A stretch of DNA of 64,000 bases from Rotaria sp. Silwood1 (GCA_905250075.1 CAJNOP010000509.1:9726-73725), one strand, 5' to 3'; counted from the stretch's first letter, positions 12,017 to 22,998 are shown. Notes: generated by a model from the sequence alone, not told the origin. Made by a program: numbers and translations.

Positions 12017-12703
12017 TTAAATTTTATACTTTTTTAGTGTTTTTAAAGTTAAAGTGTCACCCCTACTTATATGGTATTTTAACCTTTATTTGTAAACTAC
12101 ACTCTTACTACTTTCTTTTTTAGGATACGAATATACGTGGACAAATTTTAACATAGAAGGAAACGAAATATTTTTCTGTTTCGTTCGAAATGCATCATAT
12201 ACTAATCTTTCTCTTGTAGATTAGAAAGCTCGAATTTTTATAAAATAAGTAGTTTTGTAAAAAATGTCCTCGTATTAACAATACATTGGTATACATATTT
12301 ATACAGAAGAAACTTCTGTTTGATTGTGAATCTCTTTTATAATATTATCCATTATACTTAACTAAAAGTGATTAGATTTGGTCACTGTTTGATTAGCAGC
12401 GATTAGTAATGATTAGGAGTGATTAGTAATGATTAGGAGTGATTATTATTGATTAGGAGTGATTATCATTGATTAGGAGTGATTAGGAGTGATTATTATT
12501 GATTAGGAGTAATTAGGAGTGATTATTATTGATTAGGAGTGATTAGGAGTGATTAGGATGATTAGCGGATTCCTAATCAGCTGTTTCCCCCTTGATTGAA
12601 TCGCAAAGAGCACAAAATAAAAAAACAAATTCATCAAAGAATGTCAACAGATTTTGAAGATAACCGTACATTTAGGCGCTTAAACAGCTTTTGAACTAAG
12701 GGC

Positions 12704-13846
12704 ATGGTCGATTGTCAATTTTTGTTGCGAGGTTCTTTTTATCCCTTTAGGTGCGATGATGACATCATTCGTAGAAGGGGGAATCAAATATTCGAAATTC
12801 GGGTAGTGTTTCTTTCGAATGATCCCATCGTAGACAAATGGGATTTGGAACGCAATTATAAATTGGAAAAAAATGAAAAATTAATGGAATATTATGTGCA
12901 ACTACAACTTGAAATAGAAAGCATTTTTCGATCAGTAATAATTGCTGATGCAGATATATTTGAAATCAAAACACCCGACATTTGCACAATACTCGATATT
13001 ATTGTTGATTTACTACTAGAAGTGAATCTTATTCTCAAGAGTAAATTTCATCTGTGACTACACAATTCAGCAATGCAATTTCGGCAAACAGAGCTAGAGA
13101 AATAACTCAGTCTTTTTTTTCTGTTTGCAGACATATCCATAGTAATTGGAGAAGCTTCGAAATTGGTGATGGAAAAGAAACTGAAAGATTTATGTCACTT
13201 ATCCATTTGTTTTCCTCAATTACCGGAAAAATTAGCTCGAAAACGGACAATCATGAAACGCAATCACATCAACAAACTTGGCGAACGAGATCAAATCCGA
13301 TCGAGTAAAAAGTTTGAGAACATGATAAGATCGATCGTTGGAATGAAAAAATTAACCATTCAACAGACACTGGCAATTCGAGCTACAAAAATATTAGAAG
13401 CATGTTGTATAAAACTTCTATGTAACGATATTATCAATCCTTTGAGAGAATAAGATGAAACGGAAATTGTCAAAAAGATATCATTTGAATTTAAAAATAT
13501 TCATTATGCATATCAAATTTCACCGGATTTGCAAACATCGGACGAAGAACCTGAAAAATTTCAACGTATTAATAAATTTGCAATACCCGATTATTTCTTC
13601 GATCGACAAATAAGTCATCGTTTTATAAAATGTATGCAAGATGAATCGGCAGTTGAACATCGTAAACGAGTGAAAAATTACTTGATGGGTTTGAGTGGAT
13701 CAAAAACTAGTGAATTAATCGGTTGCATTGATCCCTCGGAAATCAAAATTAAATCCATTATTAATACTGTTATTAGAAGTACAAAAAGAAAAGAAAAGAT
13801 TTTGTACGATATCGTGAAAGAGAATCTAGACATTCCTTGCTGTTGA
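12704..13846 (+). pseudogene. hypothetical two-exon gene with one in-frame stop
   Basis: ATG 12704; exons 12704-13040 and 13131-13846 join in frame across a 90-nt GT..AG intron with a good polypyrimidine tract, giving 350 codons. A TAA at 13451-13453 (codon 220) interrupts it, while the same frame stays open for about 130 more codons to 13846. The product is rich in charged and hydrophobic residues, without signal peptide, membrane segment or a motif I recognise. It starts about 100 bp right of the nested transposon's target duplication. Either a recent nonsense mutation, an assembly error, or a shorter protein with a conserved tail. Function unknown. Confidence 0.5.
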
Positions 13847-13940
13847 TTGGCTGTTTTATTATTAAATAGGAATCTATTTCTTATCATTATATATTCTAGA
13901 AATTTACAGTTAAGAGTATTGAGCGTTCGCTTGAATTAGT

Positions 13941-15035
13941 GGCATTTTGACGTTTCGTCGCTGGTTTTCATTTCGAACATTCAATGTCGTAGTCCGTTCC
14001 GAACATCCGTTTTCTTCAAAAAATCATCACTTTTATGATAACAATATTGGATGTTCGAAATTAGAAAAATACGGATATTCGGAACGATCATCGAAAAATA
14101 AACGGATGTTTGTAAACATTTTTAACGGGTGTTCGGAACGGCAACGACACGCACATTTCTGTGTGATGAACTGGATAATTTTAACGAATGTTCGTGAAAG
14201 AAACTACCGGATGTTTGTAATGAAAATATAGGGATGTTTGTAAAACTTTACACGGGAATTCGGAATAGAAAATGAGGGATGTTCGGGCTAGATATCTGCT
14301 TCTTTTATTAGTGCAGCACTTTAGTTCCAGTTAACCGATGTCCGGAACGCTCTTCCTTTCACAGCACAGTACACAGTATGTTAGACACATAGTTGCAATG
14401 TGAAAGTGTGTACTGAATTAAAAACTTCTATTCACTATTATTCGAGGGTGGTTCAGCAAGCAACTTTTCACTATCAAAACTCCCTGGCCTGTCTACTTGC
14501 TTCGTCTTTTCATTATAAGAAATAAATGAGTTTTATTGAACGAAGAACAATATTCACAGATAGAAAGTCGAACTCTTAAGAAATACAATGGCACAGAGAT
14601 AGAGAGACATTTCAATAATAAATAAATAACAAAAAACAGTAAATCTCTATCACTTCTTCTTCTCCAAACACAAACAAGTAGATACCGGCTTTTTTAGCGG
14701 CAGATATTTAGAAAAAGACAGAATAACCTTTTCTTTCTCTACAACTCTATATCTGAGTCCGTTTCGAACACAATGTGTTTTGTCTCGAACATCCGTACGT
14801 TTGCGTTCTGAATACCCGGTAGTTTCTTTTCCGAACATCTATCTTTTGTAACTCTGTCATGTGACATAATTCATTCCGATCATCCGTTCTCTACCTTACG
14901 AACATCCATTTTATTGGCTACGGACATCTGTTGGATTTTTTTTCCGAGCACCCGTTGACGGACTAAATGTCAATTCCGAACATCCGGTGTCAAAGATGAA
15001 TGTTCGGAATGACAGCGACGAAACGCCTGGAGGTC
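13941..15035. mobile_element. foldback transposon with CGAACATCC repeats and 8-bp duplication
   Basis: GAATTAGT occurs immediately outside both ends (13933-13940 and 15036-15043), a perfect 8-bp target duplication as made by hAT elements. Ends are 23-bp inverted repeats, imperfect outside but sharing CGTTTCGTCGCTG. Arms hold many copies of TTCCGAACATCCG and its complement (13980-14290 and 14750-15000), the likely transposase sites. The middle (14300-14700) is unique AT-rich DNA without a transposase. A related element lies in the GalNAc-transferase intron at 42095-42921. Confidence 0.82.
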
Positions 15036-15111
15036 GAATTAGTTAACAGTTGCAACCGTATCTTTAATGAAGAATGTTGAATATCTTTCAACCAGACCGA
15101 GCTTTATCACG

Positions 15112-15381
15112 TTAAAAGATTATAGCCACATTGGTCACAAATGTATAGCATCTGACACACAATTTATGCTTCTTCACATAGAGGATGTAGGTATTTATTT
15201 CATCCGTACAATTCTTAATTCTACCAAGTAAATTGTCATCGAGTTGTCTATCAGAATTATCTCCTTTCAAAAGACTGGAAGTTTTCGAAGATACTTGACT
15301 GCGATAATTGTTGGTGTTGAGTATGCGGCTTTCTTTCCTCAAAAGTTTGAGTTCTTCTGATAAAGAAATATGACCTCCCAA
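15112..15381 (-). CDS. possible orphan exon (coiled-coil-like)
   Basis: 89-codon frame on the minus strand, preceded by a good acceptor (CAATAATAG just upstream of 15381). The peptide is charged and helix-like (EELKLLRKES) with a cysteine-containing tail (KLCVRCY). I find no upstream exon before the telomere-like block that starts 120 bp away, so it may be the last exon of a gene cut off there, or chance. No family recognised. Confidence 0.22.
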   Translation of the reverse strand: MGGHISLSEELKLLRKESRILNTNNYRSQVSSKTSSLLKGDNSDRQLDDNLLGRIKNCTDEINTYILYVKKHKLCVRCYTFVTNVAIIF

Positions 15382-15502
15382 CTATTATTGAAAAGAAAAC
15401 AGAATATGTTAATAAAATATCATAGCCAGAAACAATGGATGGATCTACTCAACTAAACGTACTGTCTCGACTTCCATTCTTTTCTAAACACTTTGGCCAA
15501 AC

Positions 15503-16150
15503 GGTGTGGGTGTGGGTGTGTGGGTGCTGGTGGGTGTGGGTGCGGGTGGGTGTGGGTGTGGGTGGGTGTGAGTGTGGGTGTGGGTGTGGTTATGGGTATG
15601 GGTGTGGGTATGGGTGTGGGTATGGGTGTGGGTATGGGTGTGGTGTGGGTGAGAATGAAGAGAGGAACCACATCCACACCCACCCACACCCACACCCCAC
15701 ATCCACACCCCACACCTGCACCCACACCCACACCCCACATCCACACCCCACACGCACACGCACACGCACACGCACACCCACCCACACCCACCCACACCCG
15801 CGCACACCCACATCCACACACACCCACCACACCCATGCCCACGCCCACCACATCCACCACACCCACACCCGCCCACACCCACATCCACACGCACACCCAC
15901 TCACACCCACACCTACCACATCCACACCCAACAGACTCATACCCACACCCACCACATCCACATCCAACAGACCCATGTCCACACCCACACCCACACTCAC
16001 ACCCACACCCACCACATCCACACCCAACAGACCCATGTCCACACCCACACCCACACCCACCACATCCACACCCAACAGATCCATGTCCACACCCACACCC
16101 ACCACATCCACACCCCACACCCACCACATCCACACCCCACACCCAGCCAC
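15503..16150. repeat. largest TGTGGG / CCCACA inverted cassette
   Basis: About 148 bp of GGGTGTGGGTGTGGG and variants (15503-15650), an 18-bp spacer containing GAATGAAGAGAGG, then about 480 bp of CCCACACCCACACC and variants (15668-16150). Inside the C-rich arm a sub-unit with CATCCACACCCAACAGA recurs several times, so the array grew by internal duplication. Both strands are open in several frames, but the Pro/His/Thr or Gly/Val/Cys translations only mirror the repeat. Confidence 0.92.
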
Positions 16151-16432
16151 CCGCATCCTTTTGAAATTTTATTATGAACGATCGTCTAAAACGGGATGAT
16201 CTTTGGTTTGACATGAAAGAGAGGAATTTCACTGTAGTCAATTATTATCCAATTGAATAAAATAAAATCTAATCTTCAAGCTGAAAGCTAATTATTCATT
16301 GAATTTCCTTAATTACACTTATTGATGCATGTAAATCTTTTGAACTTTTAAACTAAGAAAACCTGCTGATATGAAAAGTTCTTGCAAATATGCATTAGAA
16401 AAACAAGCTTGACTAGAATGTCCATCAGTACG

Positions 16433-16659
16433 AGGGTGTTGGCGTAGGTATGTGGTGAGTGTAGGTGTGTGGTGTGTGGTATGGGTATGCGGTGAGTGTG
16501 GGTGTGTAGTGTGGATATGAGTGGATAGGAATGAAGAGAAGCCCCACACCCACACGCACACTCCGCCCACAAACACATTCCACCCACACACACGTCCTAC
16601 CTCACCCCATACCCTCACCCACACCCACCCACACCTGCACCTGCATACCGACACCCACC
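16433..16659. repeat. second TGTGGG / CCCACA inverted cassette, same spacer core
   Basis: G-rich arm 16433-16529 (GGTGTGTGGTGTGTGGTATG type), spacer with GGAATGAAGAGAAG, C-rich arm 16542-16659. The spacer shares AATGAAGAGA with the cassette 0.9 kb to the left, so the two seem to be copies. About 280 bp of unique sequence lies between them; 16660-17104 downstream shows no gene. Confidence 0.85.
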
Positions 16660-17104
16660 TTTGTTGGAGATAAAAAATGAGTTTCATATGGTGGCTTATT
16701 TGTTTTTCACTGCAGCATTACGTGTGAATAACCCGATTTACTCATTCGCGGATATTTCAGTTTCTTGAAACGATTTTCTCCTCAGAGCTGTTTCACTAAA
16801 AACTCTTCTGCTTTATTGTTTTTCGCTGTTTGCTATTCGCCGAAATTCTTCAGTGAAAACCATTTTGCTGATTTGCATCGTTCTCAACAGAATCTTAGTT
16901 GCAGTGGCATAATAGAATGAATGGCAGTTTGTCACGCTCTAAAATTTTCCATTCGAAAAGGACAGTAATAGTAAAATGAAAAAATAGAGAGAAAAGTGTT
17001 CAACTTCTCGGCGCACATGTCAAGAACATGTTTTAAGTCAGAAGCGGATAAGTTTTGTTGTTATAGTTTCTATTTCAGCAGTTTTTCGGTGAAGGATTAG
17101 TCTT

Positions 17105-20100
17105 TTACTTTCCACAAGGAATAAACGATGTTTTACCAATAGCCGGATGGAAAACAATGTTAAATAAATAGATGAGCAATGAGCTAATCACCAGAAGTTT
17201 GATCGTCTGAATTATTTTGTCAATAAAGAGTACAATCGAACCATATTGTATGAATCTTTGAACAACCCAATGAATACCACTAACTGGCGTCGCATACACT
17301 TCACGTATTCCCAGCAAGTGTTTTGCGATGAAATACCATAAGCGGAACGGTGCATATATGCGATGTTTAATATCATGCGGAGCATGAAGACCATTAAGAT
17401 TGTAGCAAGAAGCCAATATGTTATTAACCAGAAGCGTGCCACTAGTGGTGAGTGGATTAAATTGACCCATTTTGAGCTCTTCTTTGATCGAACGAATGCG
17501 AACAGCACCGATATTGGCAACATACAGAGAATGATTCAGCGTGAGTTGGGACGCAGGCAAGTAGCCAAAGTTTTCGACGCGAATGTAATGATCACTTGTT
17601 AAGCTCAAGTGATGATCATTAACTGTTTCCACGGTGTAGTAAACACCTGTAAAAACAATAGGCTTCAGATATAAGCATCACATTCTCTCTAATCATAGAC
17701 TAGCGAACGATGTGCCATCACTGTTTGCTTGATTAAAACAAGAAGTCTCAAGCTGAATGTGAATATCAATGCGAATATTCGTAACGAAGAGAAACACACC
17801 CGCACCATAGATGGAATCGATCCAGTTCTTTTTCTCGCTGGTACTAGCACCGAGCTGAAATTTTCAGAATCATTCGGACCGACCGATATACCCTTCCAAA
17901 TCAGTTGAAACCGGTGTGACCGACGCAAACTCCTCAGACCGACAATAAATCGGATACCTGTGATACTTCAGGCAGTTACTAACTGCCGACTACAGACAGT
18001 AGACCTAGCCTTAAAATGAAATTTTGCTTCATACACTGAAAAAAATGAGATACCATACTGAACCATTTTTTCTGAAAAAAATCTGAACCCTAAAAAGGGT
18101 TCCGTAAAAGCTTAAAATGTCCTCAAAACGATTGTGAATGGTGGAAAAAGCATTTTCAAAGGTTTCGTAGTTTTGCCTACGCAACTTAAAACAGCTTCGA
18201 TTTTGTTTCAAAAATCAAAAACTTTCTAGGCTACCCAGCATTCTTAAAAACTAGTTTAGGTTTTGTAGAAATTGCGAAACCCTCGGGTGATTCAGTAGGG
18301 TACCAATTTCTTTTTAGTGTGCCGTTTCTGATTGACATACCTCTTCCTAATCATTTTACATTTCTCCACTCGAAACTAAATACAAAAAAGTGAATATGTT
18401 CGGGAAGGACAAGATTATTTGTGAAATCGGGTACTTTTCATATGCAAATATAAACAAAATAAATTTTAAATAAATTAAAACGTTCAGAATTTAGTTTGAT
18501 TTAAACTTGATAGTTATATTCAATTTTTGTCAAATAACTAAAATTCAGTGCTAAATATTAGAGAACTGACTGTCGAGAGCAAACATTAAAAAACTTGTTT
18601 TAAAATATTTCGATAAAAATTTATTTTATTTTAGCTAACTTTATTGGAATTTGTAGAGGGCGTTAGCTTCTTATTACAGAAAACTTTCGAACTTTAGATA
18701 AAGACTGCGATTTGCAGAGGACGTTAGTCTTTGACAACAAAAAGTTTTTCGTTTTGGATAGCTATCGTAATTTGTAGAGAATGCAAATTTTTAATAACAG
18801 AAAGCTTTTGAGTTTTAAACAATACTGCAATTTGTAGACGACGTTAGCTTTTGAGTACAGAAAGCTTTCAAACTTTAGATAATGACTGCATTTTGTAGAA
18901 GACGTTGGATACTTGTTGAATGAAATCTTTTTCCAATTTAGCTGCGAAGAAGTTTAATGAAAGTTAAAGTAGGATCGACTAGCTGATTTGTTTTTCTTTT
19001 GCTATCAATAGACTCATACTCATAATGCACGAGCAAGGCTCATCGATTTGTACGTTGACGTGAACGATTTTAGAGGACAAAGCTCCATTCAATGTTTGGT
19101 GCCATTTTATAATGAGCAGCTGATGACATTTTCATTTTCAAAAACTGCTTATGGCATTCACACTGTAAACAACTACGGCTGACGAACTCTATGAATTGCC
19201 GTTAATTAAAAAGGAAAAAGCATTACTATAGTTGAGCGCACTCTAAAAATTGAAGATCATTAAGTCGCAACTTTGAAACTCAATATTTAGCGAATTCTAT
19301 AAATTGCATCTAGTTCAAAATCATAATTGAAAGTATAATTTGTATTAAAATTATTATCCATAGTTTGTTGAAAATTCGAAAAACGAAAATTTAAGACTTA
19401 AGATTGTTCTCGATTTGAATAAATTCAATTTAAAAAACAACTGAAGTTGAATTTTAGAGATTTTGAAATTTAATTTGAGGTTCGCAAATGAGAAGAAACG
19501 GTGAAAATCAATTCAAAATGAAGTCTTTAAAATATTTTTCGAATTTTCAGTACCTAAACAAAGATGTTCCATTCGTGACAAGCAGCCTATTGGATTCTTT
19601 TTTCCAGATGCTTCTAGTTTGGGCTGTTCGCGCTATTTGATTAATTTACAATAATGAGAGAATGAATTTTTGAATTGCACTTCAGTCATTTTCCAACGTT
19701 TTCAATAATCAATATAAACACAATAATAGATTTCAAGTTATGCTTAGCCGAAGATAACGTTAGATGGAATCCTCTCAGATTTACATTAAATACAAGACAT
19801 AAGATTCGTTTAAAATTTCTTTTATAAGGTATGTTATTTCTCCAGTTAAAAACTGTTACTTAACTGTCAACTGTGTGATAGAGAATTGAATCAGAGATAA
19901 TTTTGAAGATTTTGAAATCTATCGCATCTTTTCGTCCACATTCACATCATGAAATCCATCGCATTTGTGAAAAATACTTATACGTAAATTCTAGGGGGTT
20001 TTTCTAAGTCTAATATATATGTTTCTATGATGATACTGAGACTCATTAAGGAAACATGCTTATGGTATGAGCCTTCTACTTGTAAAATGACTCTTTTTCA

Positions 20101-20878
20101 CAAGAAATTGTGTGGGTGTGAATGCGGGTGTGAATGTGAGTGTGCTCTCCGGCGGTGCACACACCCACACACACCCCTTCTATGCCTGGTTCAGATTTGC
20201 AACCGGTCGACCGGTTTAGACCGATTGCAACTTTTGCGTGGTTAATCTATTGTGTTTCTATTATCTAATTGGTTTGTTCATAATGCGACTAAAGTGTGCA
20301 TCACGAGCATCTGCCCTAGTGAACAACTATCCTAGCGACCAACTGTCCTAGGGAGAAACCGTCTGTTTCCAAATGCGCACAATCGGAATGAGACCGTAAT
20401 CACAATGCCCAAAAATTACCATTATTGATAGCATAGTTCAGGAATTGGTGCATCCCTACAAAAAGAAGACTTTTACATTTTTAAAAAGAATCTCTCACTG
20501 GACCTTGCTGTATTGATAAAAACTTATTTTCCTAACGCATAATATACAAATTCGATTAGTGGTATACGGAGCTTCTATCCTTTTTCATCCACATCAACTA
20601 TCTTCTATTTTCTCTGTAGAATATAATTATATTATTTTCAGATCTCTTATAGTTGATAACTCATTTTATTTAACAAATGTACACAAAATCTTTCCTGATA
20701 TATTCATTACCTGTTTTATTTCTGTCAGCATGAGGAATTATGATTACTTCGGATACAAATAAACGCGTGCCATCTTCAGACATTGACCAAACGAGATCGC
20801 CAATTTTCAAATCCTGCATGAATCGTACAGTGCCATCAACCAATGTTACTGTTTGATCGCCGGCGAAACAAGGTTCTT
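17105..20878 (-). CDS. hedgehog-type hog (Hint plus sterol-recognition) domain protein, 5' part missing
   Basis: Two exons are visible: 20711-20878 and 17105-17646, joined in frame over a 3064-nt intron (donor GTAATG, acceptor ACAG). The first carries the Hint start EPCFAGDQTVTLVDGT, with the nucleophilic Cys, and LKIGDLVWS. The second carries LSLTSDHYI (the Thr and His of the TxxH box), NPLTTSGTLLV, NNILASCYN and APFRL, which are blocks of hedgehog C-terminal domains. SGIHWVV and a hydrophobic C-terminal stretch follow. Hint cleaves its own chain and, in hedgehog, attaches cholesterol. AG before EPC shows that more exons lie upstream, perhaps beyond the N gap; no signalling N-domain was found. 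The intron holds a MITE, a minisatellite and a telomere-like cassette. Confidence 0.85.
18034..18319. mobile_element. probable Tc1/mariner-like MITE in the hog intron
   Basis: Left CACTGAAAAAAATGAG and right CTTTTTAGTG are imperfect inverted ends, with TA at the left and TG at the right. GATACC/GGTACC and TACTGAA pair inside. Related in look, but not in sequence, to the palindrome at 21983-22493. Ends are approximate. Confidence 0.45.
18648..18905. repeat. about 61-bp tandem repeat, four copies
   Basis: Unit begins ATTTGTAGAGGACGTTAGCT and contains ACAGAAAGCTTTC and CTTTAGATAATGACTGC. Copies diverge by roughly a fifth. Intronic in the hog gene; no coding or terminal-repeat signal. Confidence 0.7.
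20109..20177. repeat. short TGTGGG / CCCACA inverted cassette inside an intron
   Basis: GTGTGGGTGTGAATGCGGGTG at the left is followed after a spacer containing TCTCCGGCGG by CACACACCCACACACACC at 20157-20177. It lies within the hog-gene intron, about 530 bp from the upstream exon, so this copy sits in a transcribed gene. Confidence 0.6.
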
Positions 20879-21344
20879 CTATATAATTACAATAAATTTT
20901 ATAAATTTGTTTGAGCTAACTTCAAGAAAAAGCAGAATCCTGGAATCGTGAGACTCTATGAATTCTTCATGATATGTCGAAAAATTCTGTCAAATCTTCA
21001 AGAACATGAGATTCAGAATTTCCTTGAGTTTCGTAGAATTCCTTTCAGTTACGTAGAACTTCAGGATTCGGAGATTTATCCCTTTGCTAAGGTACTGCGC
21101 TAAAACGAAGCAACTTAAGGAAACACCTGTAGTAAGGCGTTTCTCGTAGTTCGCGACTAATGTGATGATCGCAAATAATTAATCTATCGTAGAAAAACTC
21201 AATTCTCAAATTAACGTGGTACACATCTTTCAGAATTCGTTTCCTCTTTCTTTAAAGAAAATTCACTAAACAAATACTAACACTACAGAGCCTTTCAAAG
21301 TTCTGCAAGAGCTACGAAACCTATAATCGTTCTTTTCTCCGGTA

Positions 21345-21448
21345 CTAGGAATGGCACGTAACCTTTACTTTACTAGTAACTATGTAACTATTTTAGTTAC
21401 TCTATTGTAGTTACCTAAGTGAAAAGCAAACAAAACGTGCCATCCCTA
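21345..21448. mobile_element. 104-bp foldback MITE with AGTAACTA repeats
   Basis: Ends TAGGAATGGCACGT and ACGTGCCATCCCTA are inverted copies. The inside is made of TAGTTAC/GTAACTA units. The TAGGG-TG type of end is shared with elements at 10719, 22605 and 50515. No target duplication was seen. Confidence 0.6.
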
Positions 21449-21830
21449 CTTTATAAAATAGGCATTTCAACTCAAAATGAATCGAAATGACAAAATTTAT
21501 TCGCAATTTATGGAGTGAGTTGAAATGAAATTTTGCATTGTGCTAACATGTATGGATTGGGTTCAGTGGAACTGAAAGCCGTTTCTAATTCATAAAATGA
21601 GTTAGATCGAACTGAAAGTCAATTCCAAACACTCGTGAACTGAACTGTAAACGACTTGCAAACAACTGTAAATTTGGTTAGATATGATATCGAAATAAGA
21701 TTTCTATTCATTTCAAATGAAAAAAAATTCAAACCCAAAATCTTAGACATGTTAACTACAGTGATTTTTTTACAATATCTCTTTATGTGTCTTGTTAACG
21801 AGTAACTCAATCATGCTTGCAGTTATACTA

Positions 21831-22540
21831 TAGAATGACACTTTACCTTTACTTTACTAGTCACTAGGTAACTACTTTAGTTACTTCTTACAAATAACTA
21901 CCTAAGTTCTGTACTTATCCATTACAAAATAACTACTTCACTAAAGCAGTTACTAGTTACAAGTAACTAAGTTACTATTATACACTGTAAAAAAAAAAGG
22001 TTCTTTACCGAACCTTTTTTCAAGGTTCGGTAGAAGAAGAAAAGCGTGCAAATGCGTTCAAAGTTTCAAAAATCGAATAACAAAATCCACGGAACCTTTA
22101 AAGGATCTTACCGTGTATCCAAGTGAAGATCCTTTTTTCTTCGAAACCTTTTTAAGTTTCGTAGAGAGAAAAATAGGTTTTGTAGGAAACTACGGAACCT
22201 TTACGGTTTTGTATTAAACCTCAAGGTTTCGCACTGGGTTTTGCGTAAAACCATTATATTTATTGCGAAACCCTAAAGGTTCCGTATTTTCCTACAAAAC
22301 CTATTTTTTTCTCTACGGAACTTAAAAAGGTTTCGAAGAAAAAAGGATCTTCACTTGGGTACACGGTAAGATCCTTTAAAGGTTCCGTGGATTTTTTTAT
22401 TCTATTTTTGAAACTTTGAACGCATTTGCACGCTTTTCGTCATCTACCGAACCTTTTTTCAAGGTTCGGTAAAGTACCTTTTTTTTTACAGTGTAGTTAC
22501 TTTCTAAAAGTAACTATGTGACTACTGTAGATAAGGTGCC
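21831..22540. mobile_element. second AGTAACTA element split by a palindromic MITE
   Basis: Left end TAGAATGACACTTTACC resembles the element at 21345, and TAACTAC-type repeats follow. The array is cut at 21982 by a 511-bp palindrome and resumes as TAGTTACTTTC at 22494. Its right end is unclear. Confidence 0.45.
21983..22493. mobile_element. 511-bp near-perfect palindrome, mariner-type MITE
   Basis: TA precedes and follows it (21981-21982, 22494-22495). Ends are CACTGTAAAAAAAAAAGG and CCTTTTTTTTTACAGTG. Arms pair through AAGGTTCGGTA, GCGTGCAAATGCGTTC, AAAGGATCTTACCGTG and ACGGAACCTTTACGG to a centre near 22240. A TA duplication and CACTG ends fit Tc1/mariner MITEs. No ORF. Confidence 0.78.
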
Positions 22541-22604
22541 CGCAGTTCAAAATTTCAGTAAAATTCTTTTTGTGCTTTTTACATATTCTTCGATAGAGTG
22601 GGAT

Positions 22605-22790
22605 TAGGGGTGACCCTTTATCTTTAGTATCCTTTATAATAAAGAATAAAGATAAATGAATCCTTTATTCTTAAAAAATAAAGATAAATAAATAAATGAA
22701 TCCTTTATTTTTAAGAAAAAAAGATAAATGAATCATTTATCTTTAAAAAATAAAGATAAAGAAAAGAAATAAAGGATTCTTTTTCCCAGC
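22605..22790. mobile_element. TAGGGGTG-ended element of CCTTTATC repeats, right end unclear
   Basis: Starts TAGGGGTGACCCTTTATC and continues as AATAAAGATAAA / TTTATCTTTA units in both orientations to about 22790. The left end fits the TAGGG-TG group, but the expected CACCCCTA end was not found before the assembly gap. Confidence 0.45.
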
Positions 22791-22998
22791 GGTAGTGATG
22801 TTGGAAGTGTTCAGGACCATAGAACTCATGTTTAGAAAGATTTTTATTAAAAAAATAAATGTATTTTATTGAAAATATGCTGGCTTAGAGATAATATGAA
22901 TTATTGTTTTTTTTCTCTAATATTTCGCAGATTTCGGTCACAAAAGTGGAGATGGAGCTAAAACTAATATGATATTCTGAATCAGCATCAAAAATAGA

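Larger units (their letters stand above)
10719..12063. mobile_element. foldback element with GGGGTG ends and CTTTAAC repeats (nested)
   Basis: Left end TAGGGGTGTAACTTTAAC and right end GTTAAAGTGTCACCCCTA are inverted copies. The arms continue inwards through CTTTAACTTTAA-type repeats and a TCGTCCAATGGACGG segment (10798-10820, matched at 11705-11727). TA flanks both ends (10717-10718, 12064-12065); it may be the target duplication or part of the terminal repeat. No clear 8-bp duplication was found. It holds a 462-bp palindrome at its centre and a piggyBac-like element in its right arm. Confidence 0.72.
10012..12602. mobile_element. non-autonomous DNA transposon with GATTAGGAGT subterminal arrays
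   Basis: Body 10021-12593. Terminal inverted repeats are AAGGGGGAAACAGCTGATTA at the left and its exact complement at the right. A direct repeat GATTGAATC flanks it at 10012-10020 and 12594-12602, an 8-9 bp target duplication that fits hAT (8) or Mutator/Merlin (9). Just inside both ends are arrays of GATTAGGAGT and variants (10071-10203 and 12385-12560), probably transposase binding sites. No transposase ORF is present, so it depends on an enzyme elsewhere. Three other elements are nested inside it. The match of both ends and of the flanking duplication makes the boundaries firm; the superfamily is not. Confidence 0.88.

Noticed and set aside
15435-16241. Long open frames on both strands (up to 262 codons), rich in Pro-His-Thr or Gly-Cys-Val
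   Set aside because: They are translations of the CCCACA/TGTGGG array, open in several frames at once; no start context, splice site or family signal.
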